From Prochlorococcus sp. HOT208_60m_813G15 (lineage in GTDB: Bacteria; Cyanobacteriota; Cyanobacteriia; PCC-6307; Cyanobiaceae), in NCBI GenBank assembly GCA_002026165.1, contig MWOS01000229.1, positions 20,912 through 84,911 of the forward strand: 64,000 nucleotides of DNA, read 5' to 3'. The translations under genes were made by a program, and so were the position numbers. Positions within the stretch are counted from its first letter, which is position 1. The number at the start of each line of letters is the position of its first letter. Of the stretch, positions 9,833 to 19,365 are shown piece after piece. Below the pieces are notes generated by a model. It was not told the origin of the DNA. It was given only the letters and a program-made list of their open reading frames with translations, and did not search any database.

Positions 9833-10492
9833 TTAATTACTAAAAAAGCCAACTTGACTAAGAGGCCAAAATCTGAAATATGCTTTACCAATTATCTCTT
9901 TTTTATGAAGAAATTTACTTCCAGGCCAATATCTTCCATCCCAGCTATTTGCCCTGTTATCACCTAAAACTAAAAAATGATCTTCTGGCACTTTTATATT
10001 TTCAAATTCACCACATTTATTAAAGAGGGATAATGAGCACTTATAAGCGACATAGGGTTCAGGAATTAATTTATTATTAATTATTAATTCACCATTAGAG
10101 TTTACGCTTACAATCTCTCCTGGAATTGCTACCACTCTTTTAATATAAGCATCGCAAGCTTGATCCCTCAAACCAGGAATAAACGACATTGGAGGAAAAC
10201 TCATAAAAAAACAATATCTTTTTTTTGGTAAAGGCTTAGATCTTGATGAAATTAATTTTTTGTCAAACGAGTAAGGTGAGTTAAAAACAACAATATCTCC
10301 TCTTTTTGGTAAAGAGTTTCTTAGAGAAAATTTTTCAATAATTAACCTATCATTTATTTGTAATTCTGGGAGCATTGAACCAGAAGGGATATAACGTGGT
10401 TCTGCAAAAAATGATCTACAAGAAGAAACAAAAAAAGTTAATAGAATTAGTAGCCCCCATTCTTTTAAAAAACTTTTTATGGAACCAGTCAT
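9833..10492 (-). CDS. lepB: signal peptidase I
   Basis: This enzyme cleaves signal peptides of exported proteins at the outer face of the plasma or thylakoid membrane. The 219 residues have an N-terminal anchor at about 11-27. The S26 motifs follow: PSGSM with nucleophile Ser39, KRVVAIPGE with general base Lys118, and GDNRANSWDGRYWG near the C-terminus. Its natural clients in this window include PsaF, Psb27 and PetA, which have signal sequences. It is the last gene of a minus-strand cluster with the ArsC-like gene 29 bases upstream. It converges on the phosphatase gene. Confidence 0.95.
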   Translation of the reverse strand: MTGSIKSFLKEWGLLILLTFFVSSCRSFFAEPRYIPSGSMLPELQINDRLIIEKFSLRNSLPKRGDIVVFNSPYSFDKKLISSRSKPLPKKRYCFFMSFPPMSFIPGLRDQACDAYIKRVVAIPGEIVSVNSNGELIINNKLIPEPYVAYKCSLSLFNKCGEFENIKVPEDHFLVLGDNRANSWDGRYWPGSKFLHKKEIIGKAYFRFWPLSQVGFFSN

Positions 10493-10521
10493 AGGATTAA
10501 TAAAATCTTTATTTTCTTAAC

Positions 10522-10878
10522 TTATATAAAATCTTTTGCATATTCAATTTCGTTAAAACCTAATATTACTTTTTTTCCTTCGTAAATCAAAAATGGTCTT
10601 TTTATTAATTTGCCATCACTTAAAAGAAGTTGAATAATTTCTTCCTTTGACAAACCATCAATATCAAGATTAAGAGTTTTAAAGGCTTTACCTCTTGTAT
10701 TAAAAATCCTTTTCTTATCATCAGAGTATTGTTCTAAGGCTAGATTTAAATAATTAACAAGTGGAGGTTCTTTTACAATATCAATTAACTGAAATTCAAA
10801 ATCTTTGCTTTCAAGCCACTTTGCAGCTTTTCGGCATGTAGAGCATTTTAAATAACTATAAAAAATTATTTTTTTCAA
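10522..10878 (-). CDS. ArsC/Spx family protein (arsenate reductase-like)
   Basis: This is a 118-residue thioredoxin-fold protein of the ArsC/Spx family. The N-terminal CSTC (Cys12, Cys15) is the redox CxxC that follows the first strand, as in Spx/YffB-type members. RGKAFKTLN and the LIKRPFLIYEGKKVILGF segment are typical of the family. ArsC itself uses a single cysteine with arginines, while Spx proteins use CxxC to sense oxidation and bind RNA polymerase; the sequence does not decide between reductase and regulator. Its start overlaps the stop of the pyrophosphatase-like gene by four bases, so the two are translated together. Confidence 0.85.
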   Translation of the reverse strand: MKKIIFYSYLKCSTCRKAAKWLESKDFEFQLIDIVKEPPLVNYLNLALEQYSDDKKRIFNTRGKAFKTLNLDIDGLSKEEIIQLLLSDGKLIKRPFLIYEGKKVILGFNEIEYAKDFI

Positions 10879-11429
10879 TTTAATTTACTAATATTTGATT
10901 TCTTAAGTACTTTAAATTTTTTCTTTTTTAGGGGCATACAACTTTTCAATAAATTTTCAACTACATCAAAATCCCTCCAACCATCAATTTGAACTGTTCT
11001 TCCATCGAGTCCTTTACTTGTTCTAAAAAATTCTGCAACATCCTCAAGCTGATTAGGAGCAATTTGATTAATACTCACTATATTAGCCTGCCTAGGATTA
11101 GCCATAGGCACACATAAAAGTTTTCCATCATATGCACCACAATCATGCATATCCAAAACTCCAATAGGTCTAGCTTTTATTAGACAACCTGCAAAAGTAG
11201 GTTCGTCCATTATCACCATTGCATCAAGGGGGGCTCCATCATCAGCAAGGGTATTTGGGATAAAACCATAATCAAAAGGGTACCTCACTGAAGAATGTAA
11301 TACTCTGTCTAGGGCCATTATTCCTGCTTCAGAACAATATTCATATTTATTCCTACTACCTGCAGGTATTTCAACAACAATATTCACTATTCCCTTCATT
11401 GGAGATGGAGGTATTGAACTAAGGTCCAT
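10875..11429 (-). CDS. family I pyrophosphatase paralogue with substituted active-site residues
   Basis: The fold is clearly family I soluble inorganic pyrophosphatase (184 residues): IPAGSRNKYE, DRVLHSSVRYPFDYGF and the GVLDMHD segment. Compared with E. coli numbering, Glu20, Lys28, Glu30, Arg42, Tyr50, Tyr54, Asp64, Asp69, Asp96, Asp101 and Lys103 are present. However, the central Asp of the DxDPxxD signature is Ala66 (DDGAPLD), and the Tyr of the late YK pair is Ser138. Loss of the Asp67-equivalent is expected to cripple hydrolysis. A second, intact pyrophosphatase is encoded at 26166-26756, so this one may be inactive, altered or regulatory. It lies between an upstream membrane protein gene (11-base overlap) and the ArsC-like gene (4-base overlap). 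Confidence 0.9.
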   Translation of the reverse strand: MDLSSIPPSPMKGIVNIVVEIPAGSRNKYEYCSEAGIMALDRVLHSSVRYPFDYGFIPNTLADDGAPLDAMVIMDEPTFAGCLIKARPIGVLDMHDCGAYDGKLLCVPMANPRQANIVSINQIAPNQLEDVAEFFRTSKGLDGRTVQIDGWRDFDVVENLLKSCMPLKKKKFKVLKKSNISKLN

Positions 11430-11673
11430 CTTTTTTAAAATCGTGATTATGAATTATCTCGTTACCTTGAGATAAAGGTCTGCCAATTAAAATGCTTATT
11501 GAAGGTAAAAAAATTGTCAAAAAGGCAAAAATAATACCTAAAGATGTTATTGATAAACTCCTTATACTTAAGGGGTCATCATCATCTCTTTCAAAATCAT
11601 TTCGAGCAGAATCATTAGAAGATTCTTCGCTTGATTTACTTTGAATAAACTGCTTTGATTTCGTGTAACTCAA
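11419..11673 (-). CDS. small membrane protein, function unknown
   Basis: I do not recognise this 84-residue protein. The first 32 residues are hydrophilic, rich in Ser, Lys, Glu and Asp. One hydrophobic segment at about 40-60 (ITSLGIIFAFLTIFLPSISI) predicts a single membrane helix, followed by a short polar tail. Its 3' end overlaps the start of the pyrophosphatase-like gene by 11 bases, so it is the first gene of the cluster ending in lepB. The overlap argues that it is translated. Confidence 0.65.
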   Translation of the reverse strand: MSYTKSKQFIQSKSSEESSNDSARNDFERDDDDPLSIRSLSITSLGIIFAFLTIFLPSISILIGRPLSQGNEIIHNHDFKKDGP

Positions 11674-11768
11674 GAACTCTTAATTGGTAAAGATTAAGGA
11701 GATAATAAACATCATTATCCTACATTCAAAATGTCAATAAATCAAAACATTGATTGGAGACTTTTTAA

Positions 11769-12119
11769 TTACTCTTTTTCTAGCAAAGACCTAATAGATT
11801 TTAGTTCGTCTAAAATTTGCGCCAGTATATTTTGAGCAGCGGACGAAGGTGTATTAAAGATCTCTACAGTAACTTCCTTTATTCTTAAAATATCTTTTGC
11901 AAACCTTGCTACTTCATTAGGATGGAATTTTAAAGGGTCTTTTTGGTCAGTCCTAAATTCGGGATTTAATTTTCTTGGATTAAAACTAGGGTTTAGATTT
12001 CTTAAATCTGTATTTGTATACCTATAGACAGAAGCTCTTGATCTATTTAGGAATTTTTGAACTTCATCAATACCTACTAATTCCTCTTCACTAGAAATAT
12101 GGGAATCTATATTTTCCAT
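11769..12119 (-). CDS. helix-turn-helix domain protein, conserved cyanobacterial hypothetical
   Basis: A 116-residue soluble protein. Residues 15-37 (LVGIDEVQKFLNRSRASVYR) read as a MerR/excisionase-like helix-turn-helix: a recognition helix beginning SRASVYRY after a short turn. The middle is Pro/Asn-rich (LNPSFNPRKLNPEF), and the C-terminus (about 90-116) is a likely amphipathic helix that could dimerise. The role is unknown, but DNA binding is a fair guess. It is transcribed away from proS across a 174-base gap that may hold both promoters and possibly its own operator. Confidence 0.65.
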   Translation of the reverse strand: MENIDSHISSEEELVGIDEVQKFLNRSRASVYRYTNTDLRNLNPSFNPRKLNPEFRTDQKDPLKFHPNEVARFAKDILRIKEVTVEIFNTPSSAAQNILAQILDELKSIRSLLEKE

Positions 12120-12293
12120 AAACTTAAGAAAATGATTAAGTAGTAATGAACTTTTTAAAGAGTTTGAACTACATTACTGAAGAAGTTAGCAAAAAGAATA
12201 TTCTTAGACTAGCCGTGTTGAGGGACTCAAGACACTTTAAATTATTTTTTCACCTTAATTGATAAAATTAAATATTATTAAGGATTTTTCTGT

Positions 12294-14096
12294 ATGCGCG
12301 TGACAACCTCATTTCCTCTGGGGACACTTCGTGACACACCTTCTGAAGCCGAGATTATTTCACATCAATTACTTTTAAAAGCTGGTTATATTCGCAGAGT
12401 TAACAGCGGTATTTATGCATACATGCCAATAATGCTTAGAGTTATTGAAAAAATATCCGCAATAATAGATAGAGAACTTAATAATATTGGTTGTACAAAA
12501 TTACTATTACCCCAACTTCATCCTGCAGATTTATGGAAAAAAAGTGAAAGGTGGGAAGGATATACCGCAGGTGAAGGAATAATGTTTAATCTCAAAGATA
12601 GACAAGGTAAAGAATTTGGTTTAGCGCCAACTCATGAAGAGGTGATCACGAGTATTGCATCAGAGATCATCAACTCCTATAAGCAATTACCTCAATGTTT
12701 TTATCAAATTCAGACAAAATTTAGAGATGAAATAAGGCCAAGGTTTGGATTGATGAGAAGTAGAGAATTCATAATGAAAGATGGTTATTCTTTTCATTCT
12801 TCAGAAAAAGATCTAGCTTCTTTCTATGAAAAAGTGGCCAATGCTTATGAAAATATTTTTAAATCTTGTGGACTGCAGACAGTAGGGGTTGAAGCTGATA
12901 GTGGAGCAATTGGCGGTGCTTCATCTAAAGAATTTATGGTCACTGCTGATGCTGGGGAAGATTCCATTTTGTTCACTCAAAGCGGTTCTTATGCTGCAAA
13001 TATTGAAAAAGCTGTTTCTCTACCCTCTCAACCTATTCCACTAAAAGATAATATTGCAGAGTGGTTGGAAACGCCTCATCAAAAAACAATCCATGAAGTT
13101 TGCAATAATAACAATTTAGACCCAAGTCAGATTATTAAAGTAGTAATATTCCTTGCACAGTTCGAAGGTAAATTTGAGGTCCCAATTCTTGCATGCATAA
13201 GAGGCGATCAACAAATTAATGAAGTTAAGCTTTTTAACTTAATCAATAAACTTCATCACTTCAATCTCCTTAATCTTAAAAAGATTGAAGACAAAAATAC
13301 TATCGAAAAAAATCTAGTTGATCTACCCTTAGGTTTTATCGGGCCAGATTTAGATAATAAAACTATTAAAGCTAGTTCTAATTGGGAAAAAAAATGGACA
13401 AAAATAATTGACCATTCTGCAAGTGACCTTTCAAAGTTTATAAGTGGAGGGAATAAAGTTAATTTCCATAAAGTTTTTCAGGAATTTTCTTTTGATTCGA
13501 AAGACTATCTAATTGGGGATATCAGGAATGCCAAAAAAGGAGATAAAATAAGTATTTATAATGATGAAGAACTTAAAGAAAAAAAAGGTATCGAAATTGG
13601 ACATATTTTCCAACTAGGTCAGAAATATAGTGAAAAATTAAATGCAAAGTTTTCTGATAAGGACGGTCAGTTAAAAAATTTATGGATGGGTTGTTACGGA
13701 ATAGGAGTGACAAGAATAGCTCAAGCGGCTATCGAACAGAATCATGATCAAAAAGGAATTTGTTGGCCTATCCAGATTTCTCCTTTTGAGGTTATTATTA
13801 TTCCAACAAACCTAAAAGATCCTATTCAAAGTAATCTTACTGAGCAAATCTATAACAACTTTTTAATTAATAAAATTGATGTCCTTCTTGATGATAGAAA
13901 CGATAGAGCTGGAGTGAAATTTAAAGATGCGGAATTAATTGGTATTCCTTTTCAGATAATTATTGGCAGAGATTCTATTAATAAAGAAGTAGAACTTTTA
14001 TGCAGAACAAATAATACTAAGCTTAAAATTAGTACTGATAAATTGTTAGAAACATTTATTTCCGAATCTGAAATAATGTACAATAAAAAGTCTTGA
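12294..14096 (+). CDS. proS: prolyl-tRNA synthetase (bacterial type, with editing insert)
   Basis: Charges tRNA-Pro with proline. The 600 residues show the bacterial layout: a class II core in residues 1-220 (motif 2 region FRDEIRPRFGLMRSREFIMKD, split here as FRDEIRPRFGLMRSR), the Ala-editing INS domain from about 225 to 400, motif 3 (GCYGIGVTRIAQAA) and a C-terminal anticodon-binding domain with DDRNDRAGVKFKDAELIGIP. The ATG at 12294 gives the usual N-terminus MRVTTSFPLGTLRD. psb27 begins 26 bases after the stop, so the two may share a transcript. Confidence 0.97.
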   Translation: MRVTTSFPLGTLRDTPSEAEIISHQLLLKAGYIRRVNSGIYAYMPIMLRVIEKISAIIDRELNNIGCTKLLLPQLHPADLWKKSERWEGYTAGEGIMFNLKDRQGKEFGLAPTHEEVITSIASEIINSYKQLPQCFYQIQTKFRDEIRPRFGLMRSREFIMKDGYSFHSSEKDLASFYEKVANAYENIFKSCGLQTVGVEADSGAIGGASSKEFMVTADAGEDSILFTQSGSYAANIEKAVSLPSQPIPLKDNIAEWLETPHQKTIHEVCNNNNLDPSQIIKVVIFLAQFEGKFEVPILACIRGDQQINEVKLFNLINKLHHFNLLNLKKIEDKNTIEKNLVDLPLGFIGPDLDNKTIKASSNWEKKWTKIIDHSASDLSKFISGGNKVNFHKVFQEFSFDSKDYLIGDIRNAKKGDKISIYNDEELKEKKGIEIGHIFQLGQKYSEKLNAKFSDKDGQLKNLWMGCYGIGVTRIAQAAIEQNHDQKGICWPIQISPFEVIIIPTNLKDPIQSNLTEQIYNNFLINKIDVLLDDRNDRAGVKFKDAELIGIPFQIIIGRDSINKEVELLCRTNNTKLKISTDKLLETFISESEIMYNKKS

Positions 14097-14122
14097 GGCT
14101 TATTTTTTTTGGGAGCTAAGTT

Positions 14123-14560
14123 ATGTTACTGAAATGGACATCAAAATTATTTTTTAAGAATCTTACCAAAGCTATATCTTTTGCAATATCTTTAATTGTT
14201 GTTTTTACACTATTTAGTTCCCCTTCCATAGCTGCAAAAACCGCTATGACAGGTGACTATACAAAGGATACTATTTCAGTTGTTAAAACATTACAAACAG
14301 CTGTTGATACTCCAAAAGATTCTCCAAATAAAGATGAAGTGAGAAGTGAAGCTCTTACACTCATAACTGACTATATTTCCAGATATAGAAACAGAGGGAT
14401 GGTGAATAAAACGCAATCATTCACCACAATGCAAACAGCATTAAATGCTATGGCGGGGCATTACAAAAACTTTGCAAGTAGACCTTTGCCAGATAAACTT
14501 AAAGAGCGTTTAACCAAAGAATTTTCTCTTGCTGAAAAAATGGTTCTAAGAGAAAGTTGA
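14123..14560 (+). CDS. psb27: photosystem II assembly/repair protein Psb27
   Basis: Psb27 binds CP43 on the lumenal side during photosystem II assembly and repair, before the manganese cluster forms. The 145-residue protein begins with a signal peptide (hydrophobic core about 18-33, likely cut after SIAA). The mature four-helix bundle carries the family signatures TGDYTKDT, LITDYISRYRNRG, SFTTMQTALNAMAGHY and RPLPDKLKERL. Psb27 of Synechocystis is a lipoprotein with a lipobox cysteine. This protein has no cysteine at all, so it cannot be lipid-anchored that way and is probably a soluble lumen protein. A small hairpin lies just downstream. Confidence 0.93.
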   Translation: MLLKWTSKLFFKNLTKAISFAISLIVVFTLFSSPSIAAKTAMTGDYTKDTISVVKTLQTAVDTPKDSPNKDEVRSEALTLITDYISRYRNRGMVNKTQSFTTMQTALNAMAGHYKNFASRPLPDKLKERLTKEFSLAEKMVLRES

Positions 14561-14569
14561 TACAATTCA

Positions 14570-15952
<1,383 letters not shown>

Positions 15953-15968
15953 TTTAGTTCCAAATCCA

Positions 15969-16970
15969 ATGAAGGAATCCTTTAGACATTTTGAACATAA
16001 AAAAGTTGATCTCATTGGTCTGGGCAACGCAATAGTAGATATTATTGTAAATATTGAAGATGAGTTTCTTGAGATAAATAATCTCGATAAAGGATCAATG
16101 AATCTAATTAATTCTGATGAATCTCAGAGATTGTTGGAAAATTGCAAAGTAATCAAACAAATTTCAGGTGGGTCCTCAGCAAATACCGTTGTTTCTTTGG
16201 CAGAACTAGGCAATCATGTGCAGTTTATAGGAAGAGTGAAAAATGATCAATTTGGGAATTTCTTTTCTGACGATATAAAAAAAAGTAAAACCATATTTAA
16301 TACTCCACCTACTATTAAAGGTGCTCCAACAGCTCATTCAATCATTTTGGTTACACCTGATGCACAAAGGACTATGTGCACTTACCTAGGAGCATCTGTA
16401 GAGTTTGAACCAAAAGACATTGACTTTACTGTAATTAAGGAAAGTAAATACTTATATTTAGAAGGATATTTATGGGACAGCGAATTAGCTAAAAAAGCTT
16501 TTATTAAAGCCGCCCAAGTTGCAAAACAATCTAATACAAAAATAATCCTTTCTTTGTCTGATTCATTTTGTGTAGAAAGACATCGTGAGAGTTTTTTGGA
16601 ATTAATTTATGAATTTGTAGATATTGTTTTTTGTAATGAATCAGAGGTTTTAAGTCTATTTAAAAATGATAAATTAGCAAGCTGCCAAGAAGACCTATCT
16701 TCCCTATGTGAATTAGTCATAGTAACTCTTGGAAGCAATGGTTCTCTGATCGTTAACAAAAATAATATTGAAATAATTAAGTCAATAACGAAAGGCAAGA
16801 TTATTGATACTACAGGAGCGGGAGATATCTATGCGGGAGGATTTATCCATGGATTAATAAACAATTGTTCCCTCAAAAAATGCGGAGAGATAGCTTCAAT
16901 TTGTGCGGGGCAAATAATTACGCAATTAGGATCTAGAACAGATATTGATCTTAAAGAGTTAATAAAATAG
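15969..16970 (+). CDS. PfkB family sugar/nucleoside kinase
   Basis: A 333-residue ribokinase/adenosine-kinase-type enzyme. GGSSANTVVSLAELG near residue 60 is the first PfkB signature and contacts the substrate. DTTGAGDIYAGGFIHGL near residue 278 is the second signature, with the GAGD anion hole and catalytic Asp. The GGSSANT form resembles adenosine-kinase-like members more than fructokinases, but the substrate is not certain. The gene follows purA closely (16 bases), which would suit a role in purine salvage; that link is inference. It converges on cutA with a 6-base gap. Confidence 0.85.
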   Translation: MKESFRHFEHKKVDLIGLGNAIVDIIVNIEDEFLEINNLDKGSMNLINSDESQRLLENCKVIKQISGGSSANTVVSLAELGNHVQFIGRVKNDQFGNFFSDDIKKSKTIFNTPPTIKGAPTAHSIILVTPDAQRTMCTYLGASVEFEPKDIDFTVIKESKYLYLEGYLWDSELAKKAFIKAAQVAKQSNTKIILSLSDSFCVERHRESFLELIYEFVDIVFCNESEVLSLFKNDKLASCQEDLSSLCELVIVTLGSNGSLIVNKNNIEIIKSITKGKIIDTTGAGDIYAGGFIHGLINNCSLKKCGEIASICAGQIITQLGSRTDIDLKELIK

Positions 16971-16976
16971 ATTTAA

Positions 16977-17282
16977 TCAAATAGTCTTATTCAACCAATC
17001 ATAATATTTCATCTCAGCATGGTATTTTTTGTAAATAATTTGAGGGACATCATATGTTGAATTATTATTTACGAAATCAATTAAACAATCTTTAAATTCT
17101 AGTTTACTTTTTATTGTGATTTCAAACTCTTTAGTTTCTTCAATATCATCATCCCACTTATAAATTGAAAAAATTTGTTTTATCGAAACACAAGCTGCAA
17201 GTTTATTTTGTATTAGTAATTTAGCCATTCGCAAAGCATTTGCGTTACTTGATTCAGTTGTGATCATAACTAATACTTCCAT
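16977..17282 (-). CDS. cutA: CutA family divalent-cation tolerance protein
   Basis: CutA1 is a small trimeric ferredoxin-like protein linked to copper and other divalent metal tolerance; its precise job is unsettled. The 101 residues show the family pattern: an N-terminal MITTESSNANALRMAKLLI, LAACVSIKQIFSIYKWDDDI and the C-terminal VPQIIYKK. The gene is 13 bases downstream of cobK on the same strand and is probably co-transcribed with it. Confidence 0.92.
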   Translation of the reverse strand: MEVLVMITTESSNANALRMAKLLIQNKLAACVSIKQIFSIYKWDDDIEETKEFEITIKSKLEFKDCLIDFVNNNSTYDVPQIIYKKYHAEMKYYDWLNKTI

Positions 17283-17295
17283 AATGAATTAAACA

Positions 17296-18093
17296 TCAAT
17301 ATTTTATAATTATGTGATTTATCAAATTGTGATATTGATCAAAAGAGTAAGAATAATCATTTTTAACTTTCGGCCTTTTAACCAAAAATAACTTCATCTT
17401 ACTTTCAGAAACTATACTCTCCCAGTTTTTCTGAGAATAACTTCCAGATTCTCTGCATAGAACATAATCTATCTCCCAAAAATCACAAAGTTTTTTTTCT
17501 AAAATTCCCTGCCCAATTTTACTAGGCTCAAGTATTGCTATATTTGAATTTTTAATACATGATCCAAAAGCTTTTGTTATACTTCCATGAGTTGGAAGTA
17601 CCCTTGTAAATACATTTGCTTTACAATCCTTATAATAATTGGCCGTATCTTTGAGAAATCTTGATCCTATTGCTAGAAGAATATTCTTATTTTCTAGATC
17701 AACGTTATTTATATCCTTTAAATCATCAATATAAAAAAAATTTTTAGTGTTATCTATTAGAGATTTTCTTTCAAATAGTAATAAGGGTTTATTAATCTCT
17801 TTACATGCATTATTGAGATTTTTAGAAATTATCTCAGCAAACGGATGAGTAGCATCGACAACGCATTTGATTTTATTTTTTTTTATGAAATTAATTATTT
17901 CATCTTTATTATTTAATTTACCCGTAATGATATGTAACTTTGGATTTTCAATATAAGCTTGGCCTGCTTTATAAGTTAAAACACTTGCAAAAACTGAATA
18001 ATTAAGTTCAAGAAGCCTATTAGCTATTTCAGGGCCATCCGAAGTTCCTGATAGGATCCAAACATTTTCGTAGCATTTTTCTTGATTCTGCAT
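17296..18093 (-). CDS. cobK: precorrin-6A/cobalt-precorrin-6A reductase
   Basis: This NADPH-dependent enzyme reduces the corrin precursor at step 6 of cobalamin synthesis. The 265-residue protein has the CobK/CbiJ features: GTSDGPEIANRLL at 16-28, the CVVDATHPFAEIISKN segment near residue 76, and LAIGSRFLK in the middle. It belongs to the same pathway as cobO and cobM in this window but is not clustered with them. The gene is upstream of cutA and divergent from ssb, with only 28 bases between their starts, so the two promoters must overlap. Confidence 0.9.
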   Translation of the reverse strand: MQNQEKCYENVWILSGTSDGPEIANRLLELNYSVFASVLTYKAGQAYIENPKLHIITGKLNNKDEIINFIKKNKIKCVVDATHPFAEIISKNLNNACKEINKPLLLFERKSLIDNTKNFFYIDDLKDINNVDLENKNILLAIGSRFLKDTANYYKDCKANVFTRVLPTHGSITKAFGSCIKNSNIAILEPSKIGQGILEKKLCDFWEIDYVLCRESGSYSQKNWESIVSESKMKLFLVKRPKVKNDYSYSFDQYHNLINHIIIKY

Positions 18094-18121
18094 CAGTATG
18101 TCTTTAATTAAGTAGTAAGTA

Positions 18122-18547
18122 ATGAACCATTGTTTAATTCAGGCGGTAATTAATAGCGCTCCCCAAATGAGGTATACCAAAGAAAACCAAACTCCAATTG
18201 CAGAGATGATTGTTAATTTTAAAGGATTACGTAGTGAAGATCCAACCAGGAATCTAAAGATCATAGGATGGGGAAATATTGCCCAAGAAATGGTAAATGA
18301 ACTAAAGGAGGGGCAAAATATTGTTATTGAGGGACGTCTAAAGATGAATTCTGTCACTAGAAAAGACGGAACAAAAGAAAAGCAACCAGAACTAACAGCT
18401 TCAAAGATTCATCAAATATCGCCAGTTGATGTTACTAAGTCTGATCAAAAAGTAAATAATGAGTCATTTGAAAATAAAGAAAGCGCTAAAAAATCTAGTT
18501 GGGATAGTTCACCCTTAGTGCCCGAAGTTGACGAAATACCTTTTTAA
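18122..18547 (+). CDS. ssb: single-stranded DNA-binding protein
   Basis: An OB-fold protein that coats single-stranded DNA. The 141 residues comprise an OB domain of about 100 (QAVINSAPQMRYT, RNLKIIGWGNIAQEM, GQNIVIEGRLKMN), a polar linker rich in Lys, Ser and Asn, and the acidic tip VDEIPF. That tip is the conserved partner-binding tail seen in SSBs as DDDIPF. The tip and length support a true SSB rather than an unrelated OB protein. The starts of ssb and cobK are 28 bases apart. It converges tail to tail on a 60-residue hypothetical gene. Confidence 0.93.
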   Translation: MNHCLIQAVINSAPQMRYTKENQTPIAEMIVNFKGLRSEDPTRNLKIIGWGNIAQEMVNELKEGQNIVIEGRLKMNSVTRKDGTKEKQPELTASKIHQISPVDVTKSDQKVNNESFENKESAKKSSWDSSPLVPEVDEIPF

Positions 18548-18548
18548 A

Positions 18549-18731
18549 TCAAATATCAACATTATTTTCTTGAACACTTATAATAAATTTGCTTATTTTT
18601 CTTTCAAGCGCGGCAAGTTCGCTTCTGACTTCTGGCCATTTACCCTTATCAAGATTTTCTAATAGCCATGCTCTATCTTGATCAAGTTTAAAAATTAAAT
18701 CTCCTTGATTTGCAGTATTAGGATCTTGCAT
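18549..18731 (-). CDS. conserved small hypothetical protein
   Basis: A 60-residue soluble protein. The sequence is charged, with two likely helices (DLIFKLDQDRAWLLENL and WPEVRSELAALERKISKFI) and no cysteines or membrane segments. I know of no function. Two facts argue that it is real: its codon use and composition match its neighbours, and it fills the gap between the ssb stop (1 base away) and a divergent gene start 39 bases off. Confidence 0.6.
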   Translation of the reverse strand: MQDPNTANQGDLIFKLDQDRAWLLENLDKGKWPEVRSELAALERKISKFIISVQENNVDI

Positions 18732-18770
18732 AATACTTTATAGCCTTTTAAAACATTCTACTAGATCAAA

Positions 18771-19301
18771 ATGAAGAAATACTTATCGCCTGGAAACTTA
18801 ATCGTAACCGCTGGGGGTATATTAGCTTTTGTTGGAATGACTGCTTATTTTACAGACTCGGTAAATTTAAGTGTTCCAACTTTTTTTTATGGAGTACCTA
18901 TTTTTCTAATTGGATTAGGTTTAAAGACTTCCGAAATACCTCCTGTAGAGTTGTTTGATAAGACGAATTTTGCAACAAATAAATTTAATAGACCAAAAGA
19001 ATTAACAGATCTAGTTAAAGATGTTACGAGATGGAGGTATGGGATAAAAGCTCATCTTGAATCGTCATTAGAATCTTTAAATTTGTGGGACGAGGATAAT
19101 CCCCCTCAATTAAAAGAGATAGAAGAAATTACAAAAGAAGAAAAAAATGGTCTCAGAATGCGTTTCGAATTAAACGCCGTCCCTCTAGAAAAATGGATTG
19201 AAAAACAAGAAAGACTAAATAGGTTTTTCGTCAAAGGTCTTGAATCAGAATTTATTATCGATGATAATAAAAAAGAATTTGATTTTATTCTCTTTTATTA
19301 A
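18771..19301 (+). CDS. DUF2854-like membrane protein
   Basis: The 176-residue protein has two hydrophobic segments close together at about residues 9-26 and 37-50 (LIVTAGGILAFVGMTAYF; FFYGVPIFLIGLGL), then a hydrophilic domain of about 125 residues. The short hairpin followed by TSEIPPVELF and a WRYGIKAHLESSLE stretch resembles the DUF2854 family shared by cyanobacteria and plastids. The family assignment is from memory of its pattern, so it is moderately sure. The soluble domain probably lies on the cytoplasmic side. argB starts 64 bases downstream. Confidence 0.75.
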   Translation: MKKYLSPGNLIVTAGGILAFVGMTAYFTDSVNLSVPTFFYGVPIFLIGLGLKTSEIPPVELFDKTNFATNKFNRPKELTDLVKDVTRWRYGIKAHLESSLESLNLWDEDNPPQLKEIEEITKEEKNGLRMRFELNAVPLEKWIEKQERLNRFFVKGLESEFIIDDNKKEFDFILFY

Positions 19302-19365
19302 ATATAGGGATATATTTGTAAAAACCTAATTTCTAAATTCAATCAAGTTTTAATGATTTTCAATA

